A stretch of 64,000 nucleotides of DNA from the NCBI RefSeq assembly GCF_036324505.1, contig NC_086352.1, positions 31,266,312 to 31,330,311 on the forward strand, given 5' to 3'. The notes beneath the pieces are model-generated. The model ran no database searches, was not told the DNA's origin, and saw only the letters and a list, made by a program, of their open reading frames with translations. This document shows, in pieces, positions 49,138 to 59,974 of the stretch (within the stretch, counting starts at the first letter, position 1; every line of letters starts with the position of its first letter). The stretch comes from Eleginops maclovinus (taxonomy: Eukaryota; Chordata; Actinopteri; Perciformes; Eleginopidae). The position numbers and the translations under genes were made by a program.

Positions 49138-49545
49138 CCGTCACGCCCAATGAAATCAGACATTTTTATTTTATTTTAATAGTATTAAAATGTGTTATTG
49201 CAAAGTTAGAGAGAGACACAATTTGAAAATGTGCCTGTTATAGAAACACATGTTTTATAATTATTGACTCTCATCCTCTTCATAACTGGGAGTAAAATAC
49301 AACATGTAAAAACTTGAGGATGCATCGCTTGCTTTTAAATTCAAACAGCGTGTCTCACTTGATGTTTATTTAAATGTTCTACTCCCCTCTATTTAGGATA
49401 GTAGTGAAGTTCAGCCATAAACCAAATGATGTGCCGTTTATTGACCAATGTATTGTTCAGGATAACTAGCTTCCAAACAACAACTTTTGCTTAATGTATA
49501 AGTATACATTCTTTCAACTATTCAAAGTAAACCCATATTGGGTGG

Positions 49546-51061
49546 TGTAGAAGTGTTCTTTTATTCAAAGTCCAGGAGAAGTGAAGCTCCTCAGATAAGT
49601 TTTAAAAGGAGTATTTCATAAAATGATGCGGTAGTAGGTTTTAGTAGCAAAGTAAGTTTAGTAGTAAGTTTCACAGCTGTGGTTCAATAGTTCGGAACAC
49701 GCTTCCACAGGCCACGTAAGAGTAGAAACTCAAAGCAGTTATCTGTCAGGCGGTCAGCAAACAAAGAGCTCGATTCTTCAGTTCAAGCACTATAGGGCTA
49801 TAGCCCAACCAAGAATTGTGTTAGCCCTACCGTTAGCCCTACCATAAAACCAACTAATATTCAATGAGTCAGGCCCACTTGAGGAAAATTAAACAACACG
49901 AAGGGAGACCAAGATGATATAGATTTCAAATAAACAATTTATTGATTAAAATGCAAGTCAGTAGATGTTTGCCTGCTGCGAACACGACTGGTCTTTTTCA
50001 CGCGTTGATACGCCAACCGCCTCTTTCACCCGAAATCCACTCATATTTAAACTTTGTCAATCAAATTATTAGCAACTCCTCTAAACTTGCGACTCCAATC
50101 TCCACAACAACACAACCTACCGGAAGTAGTCGAGCGTACACTCAACACACGGAAGTTAACTGGAAGTTCTATTGTGCTCGTAGCCTATTAAGCTCAGGTC
50201 AGACTTTATCATGGATACAATTTTATTTAAACGTCGTCGGACGGAGCAACAGATGGCGTGTTGGATAAGGAACCACCTTTGACACCTGCAGGGGAAGATG
50301 ACCACTCCGGTCGCCAGGCTCAGCCGGACGAAGATGAGCAAAAAGAAGAAGAGATGGAGCAGCAGCAGGAGCATGAGGAAGAGGATGAGGAAAGGGGCTG
50401 GCATGGCCAGCCACAGCCAACCACTGCGGGCATGGACTCTGGCCATGATGCTAATGCTACCACTGACATTAGCCAACGACCCAGGGATGGACCGCAAGGC
50501 CCCATCAGGAAAATTTACCCTTCAAGGCTAATAGGTAACCAGCAGAGATCTTTCAATGTTGCCTGGTTTGGCACATACAGCTGGCTTGAATATTCGGTTG
50601 AGATGGACGCAACTTTCTGCTTCGCTTGTGTTGGTGCTCTTCCTTGCTGTGGTCTTGTTGCCGAATTACCATACTTAATTTGTTGGAGATCTGTTTTGAC
50701 TCTTGGCTGTTGTTTGGTAGACTATATATGGCTGTAGGACAAGGTAACTATTAACTATACCGTCTCTGTCTGTCTGAGCCTGTTTCTAGCTGTGAGAGGG
50801 TGTTGTTTTATTGAATATATATTCACATTGAAATTATGGCATTGATTTAAGACCCACCGTAGTTGAACCAGAAAAAATACTCTGGCGCCACCACTGATAA
50901 CACCATAAGTCACTCTCCTTATTTACTCTTTCTCAAGTCTTTCATCAAGTGTCATCAGTGTAGTATACATCTGGTTACAAAAATAAACAGTTTCAAAATA
51001 AAACAGTTTTCTAAATAAGACAGTGTTGTAGTTACACATAATATTGATTTGTATTCCTTAC
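49546..51061. mobile_element. 1.5-kb insertion in arm 2, absent from arm 1
   Basis: If the edges are set at TG (TGTAGAAGTGTTC, left) and CA (GTATTCCTTACA, right), the flanking duplication is GTGG; allowing overlap, GTGGTG. TG...CA ends with a 4-6 bp duplication suit an LTR-type integration. The inside is a mixture: about 250 bp of outer sequence, then hAT-like sequence (49797-50895) ending CTGGCGCCACCACTG, then about 160 bp of outer sequence. I therefore read it as a short LTR-like element that received a hAT fragment. Confidence 0.6.
50211..50740 (+). pseudogene. N-terminal fragment of a TTF/ZMYM-type hAT transposase
   Basis: The plus strand begins MDTILFKRRRTEQQMACW, then meets a shift. 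The open frame has a Glu-rich stretch and then RSFNVAWFGTYSWLEYSV and DATFCFACV, the start of the TTF-type zinc finger that opens ZMYM/hAT transposases. The frame then diverges and stops; no catalytic domain follows. Fragment only. Confidence 0.7.
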
Positions 51062-51412
51062 AGTGGTGACTGAGGCAAGTGACACAATGGGAATGCCTCG
51101 GCTTGGTTTGTTGCTCCCTGTTTTTATTTTTACAATATCATTTACATGTTGTTCTTTTCACCTCCAATGAAAGTTAAACAAGGTAGGCAGGTTCTCACTT
51201 GCTTTTGTCGTGTTGTCACATCAGCTGTACTCTTAATAGTCCTCAGGCAGAATCATTTCTACACGGAATCCGCAACATGAAAAGGTAGGCTTTCTTTTGA
51301 TTCTCTTTAGGTACCCTTACCTTAACTACCAGCATTCCTTAGTAATGCTGATAAAAGACAGAGGGATTTTTGACTGGTTGTTTTTCTAAATGAATCATCT
51401 TCTCTTCACAGG

Positions 51413-51939
51413 ATGGAGAGTTGGCTTCACTGTTGGCTGGTCTTGTCTTTGGTGTCTCAAAACGTTACCTGGCAGAATCCGGGTTGCAATAAGGGTTCAG
51501 GTCAGGGTTTAGATCAAGATCAAATGTATACACAGGCAATGGAGGGAGGGTAACCATTTTTTTGCATGATCCTAAAAACACCACATGGTGTGTTAATAAC
51601 GTGATGAACAACAGATCCAAAGTCGAACATAATCGGTAATCATTTTAATTTCATTTACAGGAAAACCTTTATTATTAGCATCTGTGTCTAGTTATAAATA
51701 ATAAATCAAATGTTCCAGCAGATACAATTTAAGAGATGCAATTGTAGATTACACTGATTTACATATTTATATTACTTTGTCCTTTAATTTCCAGAAAAGC
51801 GATTAAGAACATTGCGCAGGTTCTCGAGGACACAGAGGTGACTGGGTCTACATTCCTGTCTTTCAACAACTCGGTGGCCTTCCTGCACAAACCAAAGGGC
51901 CCATTCAACGGCATTGAGCTTTATGCTAGTGATAATGAG
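51413..51939 (+). pseudogene. Duplicated first exons of receptor C (inverted copy)
   Basis: Signal exon 51413-51500, exon 2 51536-51635, exon 3 51795-51939, with the same acceptors and donors as the minus-strand copy. Exon 2 here has seven T and stays open: RVTIFLHDPKNTTWCVNN, ending VEHN and a split Arg codon that joins exon 3. The 35-nt gap between exons 1 and 2 is too short for a normal intron, so the start of this copy may still be broken. No GAIN, GPS or TM1-TM5 exons follow before the TM6 exon at 52687. Confidence 0.82.
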
Positions 51940-52686
51940 GTAAGGATGGTAGGAGCATGGCATGGTAGGCAAATCATCTATATCTGAAGAAATACAACTA
52001 CTGAATGGGTAGCCATGATATTTTCAACAGCCTTTCAGGAGGATGTTTTCTTTCCAGCTTTCTGCCCCTTTTCCTTATTGCTTTTGGTGAAATAACTTCA
52101 GGACTATTTGATCAATTGGCCTAACATTTGGCCAGATGGTTTCAAGATAAGGTATCCTTGTGACTTTGATGATGCGATGCCTTTTTTTCAATAATGCTAC
52201 CATGAGGTTGGCATGTTTTGAGTAGAATTGTTCAAAAACTGCTGGATTGATTGGCATCGAATTTGGGGCACACATACATGTTCCCTTGATGGAACTGTTA
52301 TCACTTCTGTGATCCCTGACTTTTCCTCTTTCACTTTTCCTTTACATTGCTTCTACCATAAGCCCTATTCAGGAAATGTTAGCATGGTTACTTTAAAACT
52401 GAACAAAAACCTAAAATCATGAGCACCCTGCTTCACTTTAGCAAGTCATCAATGACACAGTGGTGCCATAAATAGTTCTTAAACCAGTAAATTACTTCCA
52501 GTTCCTACAACTTTTTCCTCACGTTTTTTTGGTTAAAACATAGCAATTAAAGAAAGTAGTCGTTTCCTGTTTATTGTACTTACAGGTATGATTTTCCCTC
52601 TACCCAACGATATGCATTTCATGGTACCTACTTTCAGATTTTCGGTCACCTGCTGATGTATCATTTTATACTTGTTTTTGATTCAG

Positions 52687-52797
52687 TATGGGCAAAGTGA
52701 CAGTAACAGAGCCAAGAAGGACATCTGTATGCTGCTGGGAGTCACCACTCTGCTGGGCATTACCTGGGGGCTGGTATTCTTCTCCTTTGGCTACCCC
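52687..52797 (+). pseudogene. Orphan TM6 exon of an adhesion GPCR, truncated
   Basis: After a TTGATTCAG acceptor the plus strand reads YGQSDSNRAKKDICMLLG, then VTTLLGITWGLVFFSFGY. It then meets Pro and a TGA at 52798, with A-rich sequence in place of the TM7 start. The motif LLGITWGL is the TM6 signature. It starts in phase 0, which matches the phase-0 end of the minus-strand TM5 exon at 46446. Confidence 0.82.
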
Positions 52798-52800
52798 TGA

Positions 52801-53298
52801 AAAAAACTGAAAAAAAAATCGTTTGTTGCCTTACCAGTTCATTACAAATAGATAATGATGGATTATCAGCAATCATTTCAAAGTGACACAGAGACATCGG
52901 ATTAACCTTCAGCAGCGTTTGTATGACCTTGAACACAACTTTTGATCACAAACAGCAAAGACTGTTTATGGCTCTGTAAAGTGAAGCAGTTTTCTTGCTC
53001 TTTCTTGGCTGCTAGTTCAGTGAGTTTTGTTCATACAGTGATGAGATGTATACCAAAGGAATCCATGGAATCGCAGGCTTCATATGATATGTGGTTTGTG
53101 CAGATCATGAAGTAAAAAAATCACGGTAGATCACTCGGTGCTATGTAGCGTTAGCGCGTTTTCGTTCACTGCTGATTTAGAAGCTTGGTGTTGGAATTAT
53201 GTTTCGTTTTGGTAAAAATGGTTAATATGGTCTGGTAGCTGAGTTTCTTCCCGTTAAGTGAGTATGCCACATTAGTAGGTTGTTAAATGTTAACATGC
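52801..53298. other. Spacer before the 6.1-kb hAT
   Basis: No exon or element recognised. The A-rich start directly follows the truncated TM6 exon. Confidence 0.5.
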
Positions 53299-53882
53299 CC
53301 TGAGACCAGTGGCGGCTGGTGAAAAAAAATCTTGGTGGGGCTAGTGTGCCAACAGATTTCCCTGGCTTATCTAGCATAAGCATTCAAAAGAACAGTCGGA
53401 AAATGACTACAGTTCCACAATAATAATTTAATTTCACAGTTTCCAGCTTCACAGAAAAAGTCACAATTTACAGCTATATTAGACTTTATGCTATCAAATA
53501 CTATACAATACAATCAAGGGATAAATTAACAACACGGGTATGATTTCAGCTGAATCTATACAAATCAACAGTGAGTTGTGAGTGAATGAGTGAGTGTGGG
53601 TTGAGAAGAGAGAATGAAACAGAACTTTCCTATTAAAATGTAACATATACAAAGAATTTAGAACCAAGTTATTTTCAAAAATTTTTACATAAACAGATTA
53701 TTTTAATACCCTCTCTCAAGGAAAAATGCATTTACTTGGAGAAAACAGCATCAGTGCCATACAGTTGTCATTGCATGTCACAGCCTGAGAGAAACAACAA
53801 AGCATTCTCCACAACTATATTACAATTACATACTATAATATTATTACATATTGCCCATTGAATGTAAAATAAACATAAAAGA

Positions 53883-55535
53883 CACTCTCTGTGCCTGTTC
53901 CTCTCTGTGTGTCTGTTCCTGTGTGTGTCTGTTCCTCTCTGTTCCTCTCTGTGTGTCTGTTCCTCTCTGTGTGTCTGTTCCTCTCTGTGTCTGTTCCTCT
54001 CTGTGTGTCTGTTCCTCTCTGTTCCTCTGTGTGTGTCTGTTCCTCTCTGTTCCTCTGAGTGTGTCTGTTCCTCTGTCTGTTCCTCTGTGTGTTTGTTCCT
54101 CTCTGTTCCTCTGAGTGTGTCAGTTCCTGTCTGTTCCCCTGAGTGTGTCTGTTCCTCTCTGTTCCTCTGTGTGTGTCTGTTCCTCTCTGTGTCTCTGTTC
54201 CTCTGTGTCTCTGTTCCTCTCTGTTCCTCTGTGTGTCTGTTCCTCTGTGTGTCTGTTCCTCTCTGTGTCTCTGTTCCTCTGTGTGTCTGTTCCTCTGTGT
54301 CTCTGTTCCTCTCTGTGTCTCTGTTCCTCTGTGTGTCTGTTCCTCTGTGTCTCTGTTCCTCTGTGTGTCTGTTCCTCTGTGTGTGTCTGTTCCTCTGTGT
54401 GTCTGTTCCTCTGTGTGTCTGTTCCTCTCTGTGTCTCTGTTCCTGTGTGTGTCTGTTCCTCTGTGTGTCTGTTCCTCTGTGTGTCTGTTCCTCTCTGTGT
54501 CTCTGTTCCTGTGTGTGTCTGTTCCTCTCTGTTCCTGTGTGTCTCTGTTCCTCTGTGTGTGTCTGTTCCTCTGTGTGTCTGTTCCTCTGTGTGTCTCTGT
54601 TCCTCTGTGTGTCTCTGTTCCTCTGTGTGTGTCTGTTCCTCTGTGTGTCTGTTCCTCTGTGTCTCTGTTCCTCTCTGTTCCTGTGTGTCTCAGTTCCTCT
54701 GTGTGTCTGTTCCTCTCTGTTCCTGTGTGTCTCTGTTCCTCTGTGTGTCTGTTCCTCTCTGTTCCTGTGTGTCTCTGTTCCTGTGTGTCTCTGTTCCTCT
54801 GTGTCTCTGTTCCTCTCTGTTCCTGTGTGTCTCTGTTCCTCTGTGTGTCTGTTCCTCTCTGTTCCTGTGTGTCTCTGTTCCTCTGAGTGTGTCTGTTCCT
54901 CTCTGTTCCTGTGTGTCTCTGTTCCTGTGTGTCTCTGTTCCTGTGTGTCTCTGTTCCTCTGTGTGTCTGTTCCTCTCTGTTCCTGTGTGTCTCTGTTCCT
55001 CTGTGTGTCTGTTCCTCTGTGTGTCTGTTCCTCTGTGTCTCTGTTCCTCTCTGTTCCTCTGTGTGTCTGTTCCTCTCTGTTCCTGTGTGTCTCTGTTCCT
55101 CTGTGTGTCTGTTCCTCTCTGTTCCTGTGTGTCTCTGTTCCTCTGAGTGTGTCTGTTCCTCTGTGTGTCTGTTCCTCTGTGTGTCTGTTCCTCTGTGTCT
55201 CTGTTCCTCTCTGTTCCTCTGTGTGTCTGTTCCTCTCTGTTCATCTGTGTCTCTGTTCCTCTGTGTGTCTGTTCCTCTCTGTTCCTGTGTGTCTCTGTTC
55301 CTCTGAGTGTGTCTGTTCCTCTCTGTGTGTCTGTTCCTCTGTGTGTCTGTTCCTCTGTATGGCTGTTCCACTGTGTGTCTGTTCCTCTGTGTCTCTGTTC
55401 CTCTCTGTTCCTCTGTGTGTCTGTTCCTCTCTGTTCCTGTGTGTCTCTGTTCCTCTGTGTGTCTGTTCCTCTCTGTTCATCTGTGTCTCTGTTCCTCTGT
55501 GTGTCTGTTCCTCTCTTTGTGTGCGTGTTTGTCTC
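53883..55535. repeat. Minisatellite array 1, GTTCCTCT(GT)nCT units
   Basis: About 1.65 kb of GTTCCTCT alternating with GTGTGTCT, GTGTCTCT and similar, in units of 8, 14, 16 and 18 bases. It lies between the transposase stop codon (55552) and the left terminal repeat. The unit lacks stop codons in most frames, which yields long but meaningless open frames on both strands. Confidence 0.97.
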
Positions 55536-55551
55536 TCTCTCTTTCTAGGTT

Positions 55552-57006
55552 TTATTTGTACAAGAATTTCGCTCGTCTTTGTTTTTGGGAGGCAAATTTT
55601 TCAATGACCCTGGTGTTGAAATCAGGAATGTCTTTTGTCATTTTCTTTTCGATGGAGAGCATAGCCAGAGCGTTGAGCCGATCTTGTGACATAGTGTTCC
55701 TTAGGAAAGTTTTTATCCTCTTTAAGGTAGAGAAGCACCTCTCAGACTCTGATGTTGTCATTGGTGTTGTGATGATGATGTTGAGAAGTCTTACAGTTTC
55801 AGTGAATGTTTCTCCAAGGTTGTTTTCCATCAAAACCTGATAGAGAGCCAGTGCACCTTTGCAACTCTGGAACTCCTCATTCTCGTAGATCAGGGACAGT
55901 TCTGTTTTAAGTCTGGCCTTGTCCAATGAGGGATAGGCTTCCACCGTGGTTTCCAGTGCTGAATCTGGGAACTTTCTGCTGTGTTGTTGGAACAAGTCTC
56001 CTTGCAAGAGTGTGGCGCTGATGAGGTGCTTGGTGAAAGAAAACCTCTCCTTGGAATGGCTTATGATGGTGTCACATACCTATGCGATAATATACAATTT
56101 TAAAAAAGGGAAAGAATTAGGTCTTCACATGTCTCACTACAATCAATGTTCTGAATAGCTAGCCTATATTGTGTAATAAACCAAAATGGTTAACTGTAAT
56201 TATTCATAGATATCGTCAAATGACAAGATACATTTGAGTCTGGACTACTATATCAAGTGGCGAGCATTCATTAGATTTGATAATGTCTCTGTTCCTCTCT
56301 GTGTGTCTGTTCCTCTCTGTGTGTCTGTTCCTCTCTGTGTGTCTGTGTGTCTGTTCCTCTCTGTGTCTGTGTGTCTGTTCCTCTCTGTGTGTCTGTTCCT
56401 CTCTGTGTGTCTGTGTGTCTGTGTGTCTCTCTGTGTCTCTGTTCCTCTCTGTGTCTCTCTGTGTGTCTGTTCCTCTCTGTGTGTCTCTCTGTGTGTCTCT
56501 GTTCCTCTCTGTGTGTCTGTGTGTCTCTGTTCCTCTCTGTGTGTCTGTTCCTCTCTGTGTGTCTCTGTTCCTCTCTGTGTCTCTGTGTGTCTGTGTGTCT
56601 GTGTCTCTCTGTGTGTCTGTTCCTCTCTGTGTGTCTGTTCCTCTCTGTGTGTCTCTGTTCCTCTCTGTGTGTCTGTTCCTCTCTGTGTGTCTGTTCCTCT
56701 CTGTGTGTCTCTGTGTCTCTGTGTGTCTGTGTGTCTCTGTGTGTCTGTTCCTCTCTGTGTGTCTGTATGTCTCTGTTCCTCTCTGTGTGTCTGTTCCTCT
56801 CTGTGTGTCTGTTCCTCTCTGTGTGTCTGTGTGTCTCTGTGTGTCTGTTCCTCTCTGTGTGTCTGTGTGTCTGTTCCTCTCTGTGTGTCTGTGTGTCTGT
56901 TCCTCTCTGTGTGTCTGTGTGTCTGTTCCTCTCTGTGTGTCTGTGTGTCTGTTCCTCTCTGTGTGTATGTGTGTCTGTTCCTCTCTGTGTGTCTGTGTGT
57001 CTGTTC

Positions 57007-57078
<72 letters not shown>

Positions 57079-59003
57079 GCAAGTGCTTACCTCTAGTGCC
57101 AAATGGTGCTGTGTGTCTTCTCCCAATGTTTTCCGTTTCTTTGTGGGTGGATCCTGAACAGGTCCCCTGTACTCCTCATCCTCAGCCAGATTAGGAACAG
57201 CCTCCCTGATCCAATGCATAAGAAAACTGGTTAGGGATATATTAACCAAACCCAAGGTTGTTATAATTACTGGCAATTATATTTCATCTAAACTTCACAA
57301 ATAAATTAATTATTTGAATACGATGACATATAAGCATTTAAGGCTACACATAATATATGCAGAGAATTAACAATTAGGCTATGCTACATAATAATGCATT
57401 TAACATACCTGATAGCCTGCATACGGTTCATGAATGCCTGGGTGATTCCTGCGATGTAGACAGCATCGATGTTTCTCTTCTGGAGCTGATTATACAGCAT
57501 GTCTACATGTGGCATGATCTTGTGGAACAAGGCTAGGAAAAAACAGAAAGCTTCATCTTCCAGCATTCTCACATAGCCTCCAGCCTCTCTCTTCGTTTGG
57601 CCATCAAATGCTTCACTGTTCCGGATGGTCTGAAAACACTTCACCAGATCATTCTTGTGCTCATAGACTGTGTTGACTGCACGACTGTTGAAGTTCCAAC
57701 GTGTTGAGGATGCACTTGGAAGTCGGTGCGCCACCAGCTCATCTAGCACTGCCGTTCTCTTGCTCGATTTTGAGAAAAAAGAAGCAAATCCCCCCATGTC
57801 GGTGAAAAAGTGACTGATCTGAGGGATGTGGGAGGTCGCCTGCTGCATTACCAGGTTTAACTGATGGGCATAACAGTGAATGTAGTGAGCGTTTGCATAG
57901 ATGTCCTGTACCTTTCGCTGCACTCCTCCAGTGGCACCCCTCATTACCGCTGCCCCATCATATGCCTGGGCGATCAACTTATTTTTTTGTCCCTCAGGAA
58001 GGATGCTGTGCAGGCTCTCCAATAAGGCACCGGCTATTGAATCCGCACAGCTGTTGGGTAGCTTGATGAATTCATAGAAGCGCTCCTGTATGTTGTTGCG
58101 TCCATCGATGTATCTTAGGACCAGGACTAGCTGACAGTGTGTGGAAATGTCGGTAGTTTCATCCGCTTGGATAGCTAAAAACTCAGCTGTCTTCACTTCA
58201 TCCACGATCTTTTCTCTTAGAACTGCCAGCATACAGTCCAGGAGCTCGTTCTGAACGGTCTTCGAGGTGCCTTTAAATACGGTCGCATTTTCAAGGTGCT
58301 CCCTCAAATCCCGATCAATGGATGCCATTAGGTTGACTAAACCTCTGAATATTCCGGCGTTGTCTGAGGAATCCCTTTCATCATGTCCCCGCATTGCTAA
58401 TTCAAAAGCACCACAAAAATGTACACAATCGATGATCTTAGATAAAATATTGTGGTTTTTATCTACCTCTTCATTGTGCCTTCTTACAGCGATGCGGTGC
58501 CCATCATCGAGCTGCGTTGCTATGCTAATCTTTCCGAACACAGCTAGCTTTACGCAGTTTTCCATGTGAACTTTGGATCGATCGTGCTTCTTGATCCGTT
58601 CAGAGAGGTGTTTTAAGTCAGTTAGTCCAGTCTTTGTCCAAGTCGAATCACATTTGTCACTTACATACATACAGGGGAAACAGAAAAGTGCATTGGCTGC
58701 TCCACAACCTGCCAGCCACGTCTTACGGTTGAACCAGCTCCGACAAAAACTCCGTTTGTAAGATTTATCTTTCAGCTTGATTTGCTGGGAAATGCTGATT
58801 TCAGGCTTGTCGGGTCCCAGCTCCTTAACGAGAAGTTTTTCCTCCGTCGTCCGTCTCGCAAAAGGGTATATTATTAACGATTTCACCGAATTTGGTGGAA
58901 GCTGCTCTTGAACTCCAGTTGTCACCGCCATCGCCATCATCTCTCTTCGTCGTCGCGCGTATTTTTTCCCCACGTAGCGTAGGACAGAGTCTGGGAGTCG
59001 CAC
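55552..59003 (-). CDS. hAT transposase with TTF-type zinc finger (ZMYM1-like), three exons
   Basis: Exons 57409-59003, 57091-57205 and 55552-56079 join in phase to 745 aa, all GT-AG. N-terminal TTF finger: SWFNRKTWLAGCGAANALF with FCFPC, then a KVHMENC segment (about 85-150). Catalytic RNase-H fold: first Asp in IQADETTDIS (D281), second in AYDGAAVMRG (D349), CYAH motif in HYIHCYAHQLNLV, STRWN, then the all-alpha insertion. Third acid in TSESERCFSTLKRIKTF (about E683), within the C-terminal dimerisation region, which ends with a basic tail. No stop or frameshift was found. A short basic segment, PPTKKRKTLG in exon 2, looks like a nuclear localisation signal. Intron 2 holds minisatellite array 2. 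The start was taken at the first Met of the long frame; an additional upstream exon is possible. Likely catalytically competent. Confidence 0.88.
56283..57010. repeat. Minisatellite array 2, inside transposase intron 2
   Basis: About 730 bp of GTTCCTCTCTGTGTGTCT and longer GTGTGTCTGTGTGTCT-containing variants. Same base motif as array 1 but with more (GT)-extended units. It lies between exons 2 and 3 of the transposase. Confidence 0.97.
57011..57076. repeat. (GT)n microsatellite
   Basis: An uninterrupted GT run that links array 2 to the donor of transposase exon 2 (57091). Confidence 0.97.
57075..57090 (-). promoter_or_regulatory. Splice-donor hairpin in transposase intron 2
   Basis: On the sense strand the first 16 bases of the intron read GTAAGCACTTGCTTAC, where GTAAGCA pairs with TGCTTAC. 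The 5' splice site is therefore part of a small stem. Confidence 0.6.
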
Positions 59004-59437
59004 TACGAAAAAAAACTATCGCTGGCTCCTTATGTAGCTACAGCAATCCTAAACCTTCACGCATTTTACGTAGCAGTTGGGGCTAAATTTCCAGCGCCCC
59101 ACCGGCGTTAAATTTGGCGACGTTGATAGGCCAATTATTCATAATTTCCCCCTAGCAACCATAACCGGATTGGCTGTTTAGCTGCCGGTCAGGGGCACTT
59201 TGCCGATCGCCCCATGAGAGAATGATACACTGTCTGTCAGTGGAAATTCACTGTTTAATGAGTGTTAGTTGGTGGAAATGTTGTTTAAATGATTTAAATT
59301 GCATGTAGGCACACACACTATTAAGTAAAACTGACATTGATTTAAAAAAAAAACATGCAAAAAATATTTTTTCCCCTCAACAGCTGGTGGGGCAGAGCCC
59401 CAGCGCCCCCTATGGGCCAGCCGCCTCTGCCTGAGAC

Positions 59438-59648
59438 GCTGTTTCTTACAAGTTGCTGCGTCTGGGCTTAAGAGGTTACCGTGTTGTGGATGAAAAACCA
59501 TCGCCGTATTTCTGCACAGTTCAGGTAACTTACAGTAGATGTATTTGTTTCGCCGACCACTGGTTGAAACTGAGAGAAAAACTGACGATCGTCAGTTGGA
59601 AGGTCGTCGGACGGTCGTCAGTCGGAAGGCATAACGACTCTCACCATT
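59438..59648. other. Short spacer between two hAT elements
   Basis: About 210 bp between the target duplication of one element and the terminal repeat of the next. No feature recognised. Confidence 0.5.
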
Positions 59649-59974
59649 CAGTGTTTCCCACAGATCTGAAGGCAATGTGTGGCGGTAGGCCACCGGGTGT
59701 GGAGGGGGGGGACGGGCGGTAAAAATAAAACACTTTTTTACCGCAAACTTGCAACTATAGTTAGCCTAACTTTATAAAGAAGGCGTAATCGCTTGTTTGC
59801 TATGGGTCGGGTCGGGACAACATTGTATTCAAAATATAAAATATTTATATAGGACTTTTTAATGTGTGATTTTATAAAGGTGCACGTGATACCAACCTTT
59901 CGTTGAATTTCGCCAGCCGTCTTCTCTGCACTAAGGCACAGCTTTCACGCTTCCATGGATGATATCGTTGATGG

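Larger units (their letters stand above)
49138..52535. repeat. Arm 2 of the inverted duplication
   Basis: Reverse complement of 43512-45343 with a 1.5-kb insertion at 49548-51061. The join reads GGGTGGTG before the insert and GTGGTGACTGAGGC after it. Arm 1 has the uninterrupted form GGGTGGTGACTGAGGC. Confidence 0.92.
53307..59429 (-). mobile_element. 6.1-kb hAT transposon, apparently autonomous, with internal minisatellites
   Basis: The left end is CAGTGGCGGCTGG. The right end, read on the other strand, is CAGAGGCGGCTGG. The 8-bp target duplication CCTGAGAC is perfect (53299-53306 and 59430-59437). Inside is a three-exon transposase gene on the minus strand, plus two minisatellite arrays (53883-55535 and 56283-57010) that make up well over a third of the element. 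The sharp duplication suggests a fairly young insertion. Confidence 0.95.

Noticed and set aside
53833..55607. Very long open frames on both strands, Thr-Gln-Arg-Asn-Arg-His repeats (minus) and Cys-Ser-Val-Pro-Leu repeats (plus)
   Set aside because: They are produced by the minisatellite, whose units lack stop codons in most frames. No start context, splice signals or family motifs. The same happens in the second array.
56216..57276. A 342-aa minus-strand frame that starts in real transposase sequence and runs into His-Thr repeats
   Set aside because: Its first part is transposase exon 2 plus intron, but the good GTAAGC donor at 57090 and the matching acceptor at 56080 show that the array is intronic.
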